The translations under genes were made by a program, and so were the position numbers. A stretch of 64,000 nucleotides of DNA from Fulvia fulva (lineage: Eukaryota; Ascomycota; Dothideomycetes; Mycosphaerellales; Mycosphaerellaceae): positions 7,874,001 through 7,938,000 of the forward strand of contig NC_063012.1 in assembly GCF_020509005.1 (NCBI RefSeq), in the 5' to 3' direction. Under the pieces are notes generated by a model. The model saw only the letters and a program-made list of their open reading frames with translations, had not been told where the DNA came from and did not search any database. This document shows, piece by piece, positions 34,850-45,902 of the stretch; position 1 is the first letter of the stretch; each line of letters begins with the position of its first letter.

Positions 34850-36620
34850 GACATATTCGAAAGCCCTTATTAAGGCTATTCTAACGATCTATAAAGTAGG
34901 CTACTACCCCTAGAATTAAGGGAGTTCTACCTTATTTAATTTAGATAGCCTAAAGTTCTCTTCACCCTATTTCTTTAGCTCTATAGCTCTAAACGCCACG
35001 GAGGTGCCTAGCTACATTAGGCAACTCCTAGGTAATAGTAGCCTAGGCTACGGTACTACCGGCGCCTACGGCTCTATAGGCGAAGCTCCCCTAAGACAAC
35101 TAGTAGTAACTTATAGAGGACGTAAAAAGTATAGAAACTAATAATTAGCTCCTATACCGGTCTCTATAGGTGATAATCACTTAGCTACGTACGGCGCTAG
35201 TACTATTATATTACCGAGGGTAATAAGAAATAAGGACGACGTCTTAGGCGATTAATAAGGCTACCCGGAATTAATACCCCTATAGCTAGGTATCGGTCGC
35301 GGCTTCGATACTAGGCCCCCGCCTAACGTACAATATAGTTACGATCCGTATTATAGTAAAGGAAGACTAGGCCGAAGTAGCGAAGCTATCGAATAAGGAG
35401 CTCGCCTAGCGAATTAATTAACTAGGGGTAGTCGTAGTGAACTAATAGTCTAACGGTACTCTATAGATCTATACTAGCTCTACTACTACTAGGAGGCACC
35501 TAGAGGCGTAGCTATAGTAGGTATCTAAGGTCACGGTATTAGCGAAGGTCTTAACGAAGTAATTTACGATCCTATTCTACGATATGCCTAAAGAGTTCGA
35601 CCTAACTAACTAAGGTCACCTACGTACTCTCTAAGAGGACAACCTAGTCACTCTTAACTCTCTAATCTAGAAGGCGACTTGGCTCTATAGGAAATAGCTA
35701 GAAGGTAAGAAGGCCTCGGCGCTAATAGTATAGCTATAAGACGCGAAAGCGGCGGATCTAGCGATAGAACAAGGCCTTATCTAGTGTTATAGCCTTAAGA
35801 TAGTAGAAAAGCACTCCTTATCCTTCCGTGTCCTCTAATACTTCAAATACTAATAGTATAGACACCAAACCTATACGTATATAAAAAAGTAGGCCTACTC
35901 GAACTATATAGGAGACTATATATCTAGAGACTATATATCGGCTATAAGGGGGTACGTAAACTGTCCGGGGTACTACCTATTATATAGCGCGGAATGCCTA
36001 TAGCGGAAACTAGCGAAAAACAAGGCAATTATAAACAGAACCGTCGCCCTAAGATTCTACGGCGACCGTAAGGCTAGTCTATACCGGAACTAGCTAGCGG
36101 CGGTCGGGTATAAGCGCCCTAGGGCCGAGAATAATATAAAGGATACGTAACCTAGGGCGTATAGGAGGCTACGTACTCTACTAGTTACGGCAAGGGAATC
36201 TTATAAGGCCCGGCTCCTCTTTAGTATATAACTAATACGCGTAGACTAGGACGCGCTAGGTAGTAGGACATAGGACATTATAGAGGAAATGATTGTCGAT
36301 AACGATAACTAGCCTCGATACGCTTAGTATTATCTAGTATAACGTTAACTATAGTAAGGATATAGTATAGAACTATTTCCTATACGAGGCGGACCCGTAC
36401 GTCTACTATATCCTAGTAATCTAGGAGCTATAGATTAACCCGTACTATAAGAGATTAACGACCTATAAGTTACTAGGCTATACTATATACCTACGAAGCG
36501 ACGGTAGACCCCGTACGTACTTCTATATTAGTAAGGACATACTAGAATCCGAATAGGAGGTAGTATACTACGTAGACAAAGAAGGCGGGGGAGATATTAC
36601 CTCCCTCTACGTAGATAGTA
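34850..36620 (+). mobile_element. LINE family 2, 5' portion, plus strand, RIP-mutated
   Basis: Reverse-complement match to about 57,580-59,330 of LINE copy B: 5' end, ORF1 and the first part of the ORF2 endonuclease. It stops exactly at the gypsy LTR at 36,621, so that junction replaced or displaced the 3' part. ORF1-ORF2 junction near 36,300 reads ATAACTAG (ATGACTAG in copy B). Confidence 0.8.
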
Positions 36621-36804
36621 TATAAGGGCGCGCGTACTATAGGGTCCGAAAGAGATAGTTATTGTTCTACGAAGCTACGAAAGAGGAGCGCGAGGCGCGG
36701 CAAAGTTATATAGCTATACTAAGCCGCGCTAACCCGATACGGAAGGTCCGCGGAGTAGCCGGGCCGACGCTTCGGTAGTAAAGGGTCGCGGGTAGCCCGT
36801 AATA
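36621..36804 (-). repeat. 184-bp gypsy LTR (3' LTR side of relic 3)
   Basis: Near-identical to 52,323-52,506 and of the same length. Ends read TATAAGGGCG and CCCGTAATA, consistent with TG..CA ends after RIP (on either strand). Immediately inside is a minus-strand purine tract (GAGGGGGGTAC on the minus strand, 36,805-36,815), as expected before a 3' LTR of a minus-strand element. Confidence 0.75.
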
Positions 36805-37538
36805 GTACCCCCCTCTTAAAAGTCGTCTTAGTCCTCTAAGCGTCTATATTTACTCGTACGCCTACCGTCTTATACGGCCACTTGCTCGTTAAACTCTATA
36901 CCCTTATAAAAGCCTAGTTATCCTCTAGATCTTACTCTATCTACCGTATAGCCTCCTTATCTTTAGCCTTTACCGTTTACGAAACACGTTACTTAGTTAG
37001 CTAGCACGCCCTAGGCCTAAGCCTATCTTCGGCGAACACTCGCGTATAATCCTTATAACTACGGTTAGGTATTATTATAGGCCCTACGGGTTCTACTCGA
37101 GTATTAGTATAACTACCGTTACGGTCGTAGAGCTAAGGGCGGCGAGTTTTATTTATACCGGTAACCCTAGTTACGAGAGTAGGCTTTCCCGTAACCTGAC
37201 TTATATAGCGGTACGTAGTAAATATATACGGAGGTCGACGACGAGAATCACCTATACGTAGTGTCGGCTACGAACCTCTCGTCTAGCTACGAGAGAGCTA
37301 AGTATTCTTACGCTAGAGCGTCGTAGGCGCGACGGGCGCGTAGCGTAGGCGAAGCCGCGGCGAACAGAGGACTACTAGCAAAACGGGTATAAAAACTATC
37401 CGACGAGCGTGTACTCGTGTCGGGAGCGAGTCCCTCTTCTTTCTACGTATAAGAAGGGCGCGGAACCGTGGCCTATACGCTCGATAGGACACCTCTAGTA
37501 TAAGTATAGAATTTTCACCTCCGGAGACCGTAAACCGA

Positions 37539-37650
37539 GCGGGCTAAGCGACGAACATTAGACGAGCGGACTACAGAACAACAACTAGGCGGACTATGTA
37601 ACGGCGTCGAGCGGACTACGAAACAATCTAGTGTTTACTAGCGGGCAATG
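37539..37650 (+). repeat. Spaced GCGG(A/G)C(T/A)A motifs
   Basis: Copies start at 37,539, 37,566, 37,589, 37,611 and 37,641, most about 22-30 bp apart. The core resembles the CCGAGCGGGCTA unit inside the pogo-like TIRs. It could be subterminal transposase-binding sequence of another DNA transposon. Confidence 0.5.
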
Positions 37651-37783
37651 CGGTGGGTAGGTAGACACGCGACGAAGCCTATAAGGGCCTATTAAACACC
37701 CGGTATAGGAACGAGGGTTTTACCTAAGGCACTACCTGTCCCGCTACATAACGCACCTAGTCTAACATAGTAGATTGCGACGA

Positions 37784-37839
37784 GGAAAAGACGATAGCCT
37801 AAGCAAGGAAAAGACGGCTGTTAGGACGGGGAAAAGACG
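37784..37839 (+). repeat. GGAAAAGACG repeated three times at exact 23-bp spacing
   Basis: The 10-bp core starts at 37,784, 37,807 and 37,830. The spacer sequences differ, so only the core is kept. Confidence 0.7.
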
Positions 37840-38314
37840 TATAATATAAGTAGATTAGTTCTGTGATCGGGGAGGATCGAGGGTAGGGTAATAAGGAACT
37901 TTATATTAGTTAGTAGGTGGAAACGTAAGGAGTACGCTGCCCGGCGTAGTGTGTGCCCCGAGCAGACCTACGAGGCATAGACGGCCGCTTTCTAGAGATA
38001 GGCTACGGTAACGCGAAGGGCGTCAAAACCTAGGGCGTGGTATACACTAGTAGCGACGGCTAACACTGTCTATACAGCCCGAGAGGACGGATGCGCATGT
38101 CGGTCAATAGAGAGCACTAAAGGGCTTAGGCCTATAGAGGTGGATATTAGCTTAAGGAGCAAACAGGGAGGGAGGGCGTAGAGGGAAGCTTTTACTCCGG
38201 GCTAACCTCTCGAAACGAGGCTACACGGTAGTGCTAGATAAGTAGGAAAGCGCGGTTAAGACTTGTCACCTTATCTCGTAGCTAGCTTACTAAATACGAT
38301 TCCTTCCTTACTAG

Positions 38315-40656
38315 GCTACGCCCCGGGGCAAGGTAAAAGCGTTAGCCGACCATTTCTTTTCGACGTAAGTAGAGGTAGACCTTACGGACATCGACCCGAG
38401 CATATACCCGGAACCCCTAGACATAGATTGGGCGGTTAGCTCTAATATAGTAATAGGAGTTATAAGTAAGCTAAAGGGACGAAAAGCCCTAGGCCTAGAC
38501 AGGATACTAAACGTACTACTAAAAGAGTATAGAGAAGAGATCGCGCCGAGCCTTATAAACCTATTTACCGCGTGCCTACGGCTAGGGTATCACCCGAAGC
38601 CGTACAGAGAGTCTATGACAGTAGTGCTACGCAAGCTATAGAAGGAAGACTATACTTAGCCCAAGTCGTACAGACCAATAGCACTTCTAAATACGATAGG
38701 GAAGGTCCTAGAAAAGATAGTAGCCTAGAGACTTACGTAGCTTACCGAGGACAACCACGTACTCCTAGCAACATAGATAGGGGGAAGAAGCTAGCGATCG
38801 ACACTAATAGTAATAGAGCTAATTACGGAGCAAATCCAGACCCTCTAGCACTACGGCAGGAACCGAGCGGCGTCCTTACTATCCCTCGACATCGTAGGGG
38901 CCTTCGACAACGTCTCATACTAAAGGCTAATACATATCCTACAGCAGAAAGGCATCCCCTAGTAGGCAACGTCGTTCGTCTTCTCCTTTCTCTAGGAACG
39001 GACGACATACCTAGTCCTAGGAAGGTACACGTCCGACCCGGTAAAGGCAGAGACTAGAATACCTTAGGGATCTACTCTCTCCCCTATCCTATTTCTGATA
39101 TTTATATCGGATCTAATCCCCCTACTCACCTCTCCGCAAACCTCAGCATCGGGGTTCGTAGACGATATAAACATCCTAGCCTAGTCAGACTCGACAGAAG
39201 AGAACTGTCGCCTCCTTGAAGATAGGCATAAGAAATGCGAGGAGTAGGCAAAGAAGTATAGTGCCCGGTTCGCCCCTAAAAAGTACTAACTTATACACTT
39301 TAGTAAAGCGAGAACATACTATAATATAAAGGCGGCGGTAAGAATCTAAGGCTACGAGACTAAGCTATCAGCGGAGCTACGAGTACTAGGGATCTAGCTC
39401 GACCCGAAGCTAAGCTAGAATGTACAGATTAAGAAAGCCTAGAGTCGAGCGTAAGTCAATAAAGCCTCGATAAAGAGGCTTACGGCATCTATATAGGGAG
39501 CAACATTCGACAAGGTAAGAGTAATGTATAAGGCGATCGTTAGACTAGCTATGTTATACGGGGCACAGATTTAGGGAACAGGAGGCGTAGGCAAGCCGAT
39601 CCCGAAACGGATAGAGCAACCCCTAAATAGGACATAGGTAGGTAACCTACGTAGGGTACTAGGCGTATACAAGACAACGTTAATAAGCACGGTAGAAATG
39701 GAGACAGGAATACTACTAATCGGCCAGTACATCCGGGGAATGAGAATTCAATACGCGGTAAAGACGACAGGTTACCTAGCACAAACTACGATCTAGGAGG
39801 TAAAGAATAAGATAGAAAGCCGCTACCGGAGAGGGGCAGGATATAGGACAAGCTAAAAAGAGGATGACCTTACGACCTTTACGGCCGTATAGACAAGCAC
39901 CGAATGGCTAGCACGAAAGGAGGAGGAGCGTAGGACTCGCTAGGCCGGCGGGAGCAAGGCTAAGACCTAAAACCTAGCGGAACAGATAGCGAGCTACCTA
40001 TAGGAGCAGGACTGGAAAAGGAAGCCCCCTAAGACAACAGGCCCGATAGCGCTCCGAGCCTTCTAGAGACACAATTACTAGCTATATAGGGACCTGACAA
40101 GGGCCGAAGCAAGCATAGCGATCCAAATCAGGTCCGAACACATTGGATTAAGGGCCTACCTGTTTAGAAGACGCGCACTAGACATCTATAGCCCAGCCTG
40201 CTAGTGTGGCTACCTATCGCAAAACCCAGAACATATACTACTACGATGCCCGTAGTAGGCGAGAGGTAGGGGAAATTGGAGGCACTAAGCGGGAAGGAGA
40301 GACTATAAGTCAATTATTAGGGACAAAGGCAACATTCGCCGAATCTCTCGGTAGATACTATAGCAGGGATACCTCTAGCAGTTTAGCCTCGCGAGCGAGA
40401 CGGAGGAGTGGATAGACAAGAGGCGGAAGCGAGGGGGGTTGCAGATAGGGTAGTTATTAGGGCAGGCCTATAACACTAGCGTACCCCTAACAAGGGAAAT
40501 TTAAGACGACAACGAGGAGGAAAAGACAGGCGGGAAGGAGGAGGGGTTTTCACTAATACGGTTTCCCCTCTATATATACAAAAACAAGATAGCATAGCTA
40601 TATAGGCCAAAGGGCACTACAACAGCTTAATGAAATATCTATCTATCTATCTATAT
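38315..40656 (+). mobile_element. LINE family 1, 5'-truncated copy, RIP-mutated, plus strand
   Basis: Aligns with the reverse complement of 48,040-45,709 of the intact LINE: from just upstream of the RT through the C-terminal Cys-rich region, 3' UTR and (ATCT)n tail at 40,636-40,656. Truncation at the 5' end is the normal LINE outcome. Of the differences I checked in about 270 bp (40,160-40,450), all 11 are CpA to TpA or TpG to TpA. Frames are full of TAG/TAA stops; the FVDD core near 39,155 survives. Open stretches such as 38,572-39,057 are out-of-frame shadows. Confidence 0.9.
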
Positions 40657-43600
40657 ACGGATTAGATTCTATGAAAGGTAAGGCTCGAGTCGACTTATTC
40701 GTAACGGTGTCTCTATTAATCCTAATCGTATTAAGTCCGAGCAACTTAGCGTCTAGCGGTAACTAGTTAGATAGAGCTACGAAACCTATAGGCGTAGACA
40801 ACTCCGGCCGGTTATAGTAAAAGTCTATAATAGCGGCGGCTACCCTCGCAAATAGGTCCTTAGTAGGTTACTAAGTTTTACTATCCTCTATATCCTAATA
40901 TCCGACCTATCGTACCTTATACTATATATCGACCTTACGCTTATACCCCTTCTTTACCTTCCTAGTACGCTTCCTCGTATATATATCTAAGATCTTATCT
41001 ACCTTATACTCGATCGCCGCGGGTACCGCTATAATATCGGCCTCGGTATTAGCTTCCGTCGTATTAGGAACTATAACTACGGGTAGCGGCGGTATAAGGT
41101 ACTATCCCTCTAGCGGCGGTAGGTTAGTATTGTCGGCGCGCTATAGTAGCGACGTATAGAAATAGTTATCGAGTCTAGCTAACGTATCGGAGAGCTTTAG
41201 CTTATAGAAGAGCTTCGAGGGCATGACTTCTACGATCTAGTATAGTCTAGTATATCGTCGATCTAGTTTCTTAGAAGGGCGTATAGTACGGATATTCTTC
41301 GTACTAAGGAACACCTAATCGCCTACCTTATAGTCGGGCGAGATACGGCGATCCCGGTTAGCGGCCTTAGCTTATAAGGCTTAGGACATTCTTATATTCT
41401 CTTAGAGGAACTGATATAGCTCGTAAAGGCGTCGGGCGAATACTTCGGCGGATTTGCTATCGAGTCTCTAAAGAGTCGTTATCTAGCGGCGATCCCCGCC
41501 TACCTATAAGTCGATACGTTCCGTAAACTCGGGGTTATATCTAAGGTTTACGTAGAAAGGTAAGATACCGGTAGTCCCTAATACGTAGTTATTAATAGTA
41601 AACTGAGCTAGGCATAGCTATTTAGCCTAGTCGCTCTATACCTTATTAACGTAGGCGCGTAAGTACTGTTCTATATTCTAATTAGTACGCTTAGACTAAC
41701 CGTCCGTCTCGGGGTAATATAATGAACTTAGCTTACGTTAAATCCGTAGTATCTTATATAGCTACTTCTAGAAAGTTACGATGAACTATTTCCCTCTATT
41801 AGAGGTGATTATATCCGGGAGCCTACGTCGACTAAATACGTACTTTAAGAATAGGCGCGCTATATTCTTCGCCGTTATAGCTCTAATAGGAATAAGTTCT
41901 ACTTCTTTCGTTAGGCGGTCCGTAACGGTTATAATGTTATTATAAGTCATACCGTCGAGTTCGCTATCTAGTAAGTCTACTATAAAGTCGACTAATATGT
42001 AGCGCTAAGGTCGTTCTAGTATAGAAAGTAGATATAATAATCTAGGTGGCTAGGTATATAGAGATTTCTTCGTACGGTATACTCGGCAATTTACGGTATA
42101 TCTACGTACTAATCTTACTAAGCTAGGCTAGTAAAATTCACGTACTACGAGCTTATATATACGGGCTCTACTAGGATAGCCTACTACTAGTACGTCGTAG
42201 TTCATCTTTACTATTCGAGTCCGTAGCTTCTAGTTATCCGGTACCTATAAGCTCTAGTCGCCGTACTAATTACGGACGTAGAGTATATTTCCTTCTACCT
42301 TATAGTATACTAGGTATACCTTCGCCTTTTAAAGAAGTAGCGGGATTGCGTTACCTTTCTATAGCATCTTAATTGCTACCTTAAGCTTCTAGTCCACGGC
42401 GTACGCTAATACTATCCGATACTCGAGTTTAGCCTCGTAATTAGCCTCTATCGTAGGCTTCGATACGGTAGTAGCTTCTACCGGTATAGCGGCTTCGGCT
42501 AGTATAAATTCTGTTGCTTCTAGGTTTAGCGGAGTTTCCGTCTCTTTAGTAACATCTTCTACGGTTACGCGTATAGAGTCGATCTTAAGGAATCGCTTAG
42601 GCGATAGTAACGTCTAGTACTAATACTAATTACGCGGATCGTCTACCCCCTACGGAAGGTCCTAGCTACGTCTCGTTAGACTGTCTAGCTTTATACCTTA
42701 AACACCGGGCCTATAGACGATACGGAAGTTGAACTAAGAGAGGAACTTAGCCTACCTCGCCTAACGTCGATTGAGCTACTTCGTCGTTATAAAGTACTCT
42801 AGGTTCTTATAATCTATAAATACTTTAATCGGTTCAATAGTATTATTATCTACTTCGTAGGCCAATTTAGGCCTCTACTCTTTAAACGCCTTAATAATAG
42901 CTAATAGCTCCTTGTCGTAGATCTTATAGTTATACTCTTATAGACTTAACTTCTTAGAGTAAAACGCTACCGGGTATAGGACGCCTTCTTCGTTATATTA
43001 GGAGAGGACGCCGGTATTAACGAAATCTAAGGAGTCCGTCTTAACGACTATCTACCTCCCCGGTACGTAATGTACTAATATGCCCGCTTTACTAAATGCT
43101 ACATTTAATACGTTAAACGCCTTCTAGTACCCTAGTGTCTAATCGATTCTTCTATTCTTATAGTTACTAGAGCTATCGGACTTAGTCAAGTTAGTTAGCG
43201 GCGATATAAGTCGCGAGAACGCTTTAATAAACCGTCTATAGAAGTTAGCGAAGCCTAGGAACGCTTATATATCCTTTAGGTTAGTTAGAGCCTCTAGCTT
43301 TAGATACATTCTAGCTTGTCGGGGTCTATTTCAATGCTATCTAGCGTGATAATTAGGCCTAGGTATTTGACTCTCTACTAATAGAATTCGTATTTATTAA
43401 TATCTACGGTGAACCCGGTATCGCGTAGTTTTATTAAAACCTTCCTTACGTACTCGATATACTCTTCGAGTATATTGCTAAAAATCAGTACATTATCTAG
43501 GTATACTAATACGAAGTCGTTAAGGTGTTCCTATAATACACTGTTAATATATAACTAAAACGATGCTAGGCCGTTATATAGACTAAACGGTAAGACTAGA

Positions 43601-45694
43601 CATTCGTATACTCCGTACCGCGTAGCGAACGCTATTAGCCATTTATACCCCTTGGTAATACGAAGCTTATTAAAGGCTACGACGATGTCTAGCTTTATAA
43701 AGTACCTCTTACTATATATCCTATTAAGGGTTTCCTAGATCAAAGGTATAGGGTACCTATTCTTAATAGTTATTACATTTAGCCCTCGATAGTTAATATA
43801 TACTCGGAGTCCTCCTCCTAGCTTACGTACTACTAGAATAGGAGCTAGGGACTAGCTTGTCTTCTAACTAGCCTTACGGACTTTCCCTTCGCTCTCCTAC
43901 TTAGTGACCTATTTCTTAACTACTTTATTCTCTTACGGTATAAGCCTATAGGGTTTGTAGTAAGGAGGCTCTTATAGGCCGTCGGGCTTGATGTGGATTT
44001 TATAGTTAATGCCCGGCCTATAAGGCGGGAGCCCTTTATAGTCTTTAGCTAAGAACGCGTCCGTAATATAATAGTACTCGGGCGGAAGCTTCTCCTTCGG
44101 GTTGTAGTTAAATTGCTTGTTTAGGAACTAATTAAGGTCGTTAGCTAACATTACGCTTAGCTTTAACTCGCCGTTACTATCCGTTTCGCTAGACTCGTTA
44201 CTAGTAGGTAGAATATAGAAGTACTCGGCCCTAGGCCGGTACGTATACATCTCCTAAGCGTAACGACTAACGCCTTAATAGTCTACTTTCTTATCGTCGT
44301 CTATATATAAAGACGAGACGTTCAACTCGGCCCCTCCTACCGTAAATCCTAGCGACTCCCCGGTAAAGGGCTCTAGTCCGTATTTTGTACATTACTAGTA
44401 TTAGTAGTTTAGGGACTAAACTATTATCGAAGTCTTCCTACGAAGATAGTGACTAAAGTAGTAGTCTAATCTAAGGGCCACTTCGCCGGTTTCCTAGAAG
44501 ATATTAGGGTTATACTAGCTTAACTAAGGTAGGCCGAGGACGATCTCGTATTCGAGGTCGGTTACGTAGTATATCATTTGCTCGTAATAATGACCGCCGA
44601 TAATAACGTCGACTAAGGCTACGTATATAATACGTCTCGCACTCGCCTTTCTATCGCCTAGTATCAAGTTCTTACTCTAAACTAGGAGTATTAGAGAGAT
44701 GTTATATTTACGTATATATTTCTAATCGAGAAAGAGAGAGGTTAAAGCAGAATCTAGTAGGCCTCGTACCTTTCCATTTTGTATTATTATAGGTAGTACT
44801 ATATAAGGGTATATATCCGGCAACTATAGTTCTAATATATAGGCCGATATCTTAAGTTCTCCGCTATAGTCCGTCTCTTATATTCTATACCTCTCGATCT
44901 TATACTCTTTCTAATTCTTGTTCTAACTACTATCTACTATACTTAGGTAGTAGCCCCGGTATTTCCCTACTCGGTAGCGAGGGCGCTTAAGTTCGGAGTT
45001 ACGTTACGTAGTCGAGGTAGGCGGTAGTCGCCGTCGTAGCCGTATATCTCGTACTCGGAGTTACTAGTAATATATTGTCCGGTATAGTAACGGAAGTACT
45101 TACCCTACTTCTTTAGATCTTCGCGACCCTCGCGGTTAAGCGGTAGTAGATTCTAAAGGTGTGCTAGTAAGTCTTCCTTCTTCTTAATACCTAAGTACTA
45201 TAGTAGGCGTTATACGATCGTACCGGTCGCGCTAGCTACGGTAGCTATAGTAGTTATTACGTTACTAGTAGGGCCTAGGTTCTAGTTACCTCCTCCGCTA
45301 CTACTACGAGGGCGGTTATTATCCTACTAAGGGTATAGCTACTCGGTCTCGTAGAAGGTCTCGTCTAACTCGGTGTACTCCTTAATAACATCCTATATAC
45401 TATTTAGGCGACGGTTAACCTCTCGGTCGCCGAATGTCTTAACGAAGTACTTACGGTTTAGGCGGTTACGGAAAAGCATTAGCTCGGTATTATCCCCCTA
45501 GTCTATCTAGGTACGTAACTTTAAGTAACGTACGAAGAATATAATAAAGGATTCCTTCTACTACTACTTATAGGTTATAATATCGACTATAGCCTTTATA
45601 GCTTCGTTCCGGGTACCGTACTATCGAGTTATCTAGTCTAGTAGCTCCTCGCCGGTACTAAACTCGTTATATAACTAATGTCCTAGGATAGGGA
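40657..45694 (-). mobile_element. Gypsy retrotransposon relic 3, pol and part of gag, RIP-mutated
   Basis: Minus-strand order, right to left: gag (about 45,690-45,000, interrupted at 45,695 by the intact LINE and continued at 50,855), protease with an LLDSA-like motif near 44,745-44,765, RT with YLDN at 43,503-43,492 (second Asp of the box lost, as by RIP), RNase H, integrase (about 42,350-41,200) and a chromodomain near 40,960-40,840. Frames are heavily interrupted. A 3' LTR does not follow directly because a LINE lies at 38,315-40,656; the LTR at 36,621 is the best candidate. Confidence 0.8.
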
Positions 45695-45708
45695 TACGTA
45701 GCTTAATA
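45695..45708 (+). repeat. Target-site duplication, left, of the intact LINE
   Basis: TACGTAGCTTAATA, repeated perfectly at 50,841-50,854. It lies in gypsy gag sequence, which resumes after the right copy. Confidence 0.9.
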
Positions 45709-45902
45709 GATAGATAGATATTTCATTAAGCTGTTGTAGTGCCCTTTGGCCTATGCAGCTATGCTATCTTGTTTTTGTATATATAGAGGGGAAACCGTGT
45801 TGGTGAAAACCCCTCCTCCTTCCCGCCTGTCTTTTCCTCCTCGTTGTCGTCTTAAATTTCCCTTGTTAGGGGTACGCTAGTGTCATGGGCCTGCCCTGAT
45901 GA

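Larger units (their letters stand above)
36805..38314 (-). mobile_element. Putative 3' region of gypsy relic 3, weakly RIP-mutated in part
   Basis: Between the LTR/purine tract and a LINE insertion. 36,840-37,200 is RIP-mutated; it may hold the tail of an additional minus-strand frame, but no domain is recognised. From about 37,200 to 38,310 CA and TG dinucleotides are common again and CpG is high, so it was largely spared by RIP. It carries spaced short repeats (see separate entries). Membership of the gypsy element is inferred from position only. Confidence 0.4.

Noticed and set aside
38572..39057. 161-codon frame matching the minus-strand frame at 47,137-47,784
   Set aside because: Both are the same out-of-frame shadow of LINE family 1 ORF2; the true frame encodes the reverse transcriptase.
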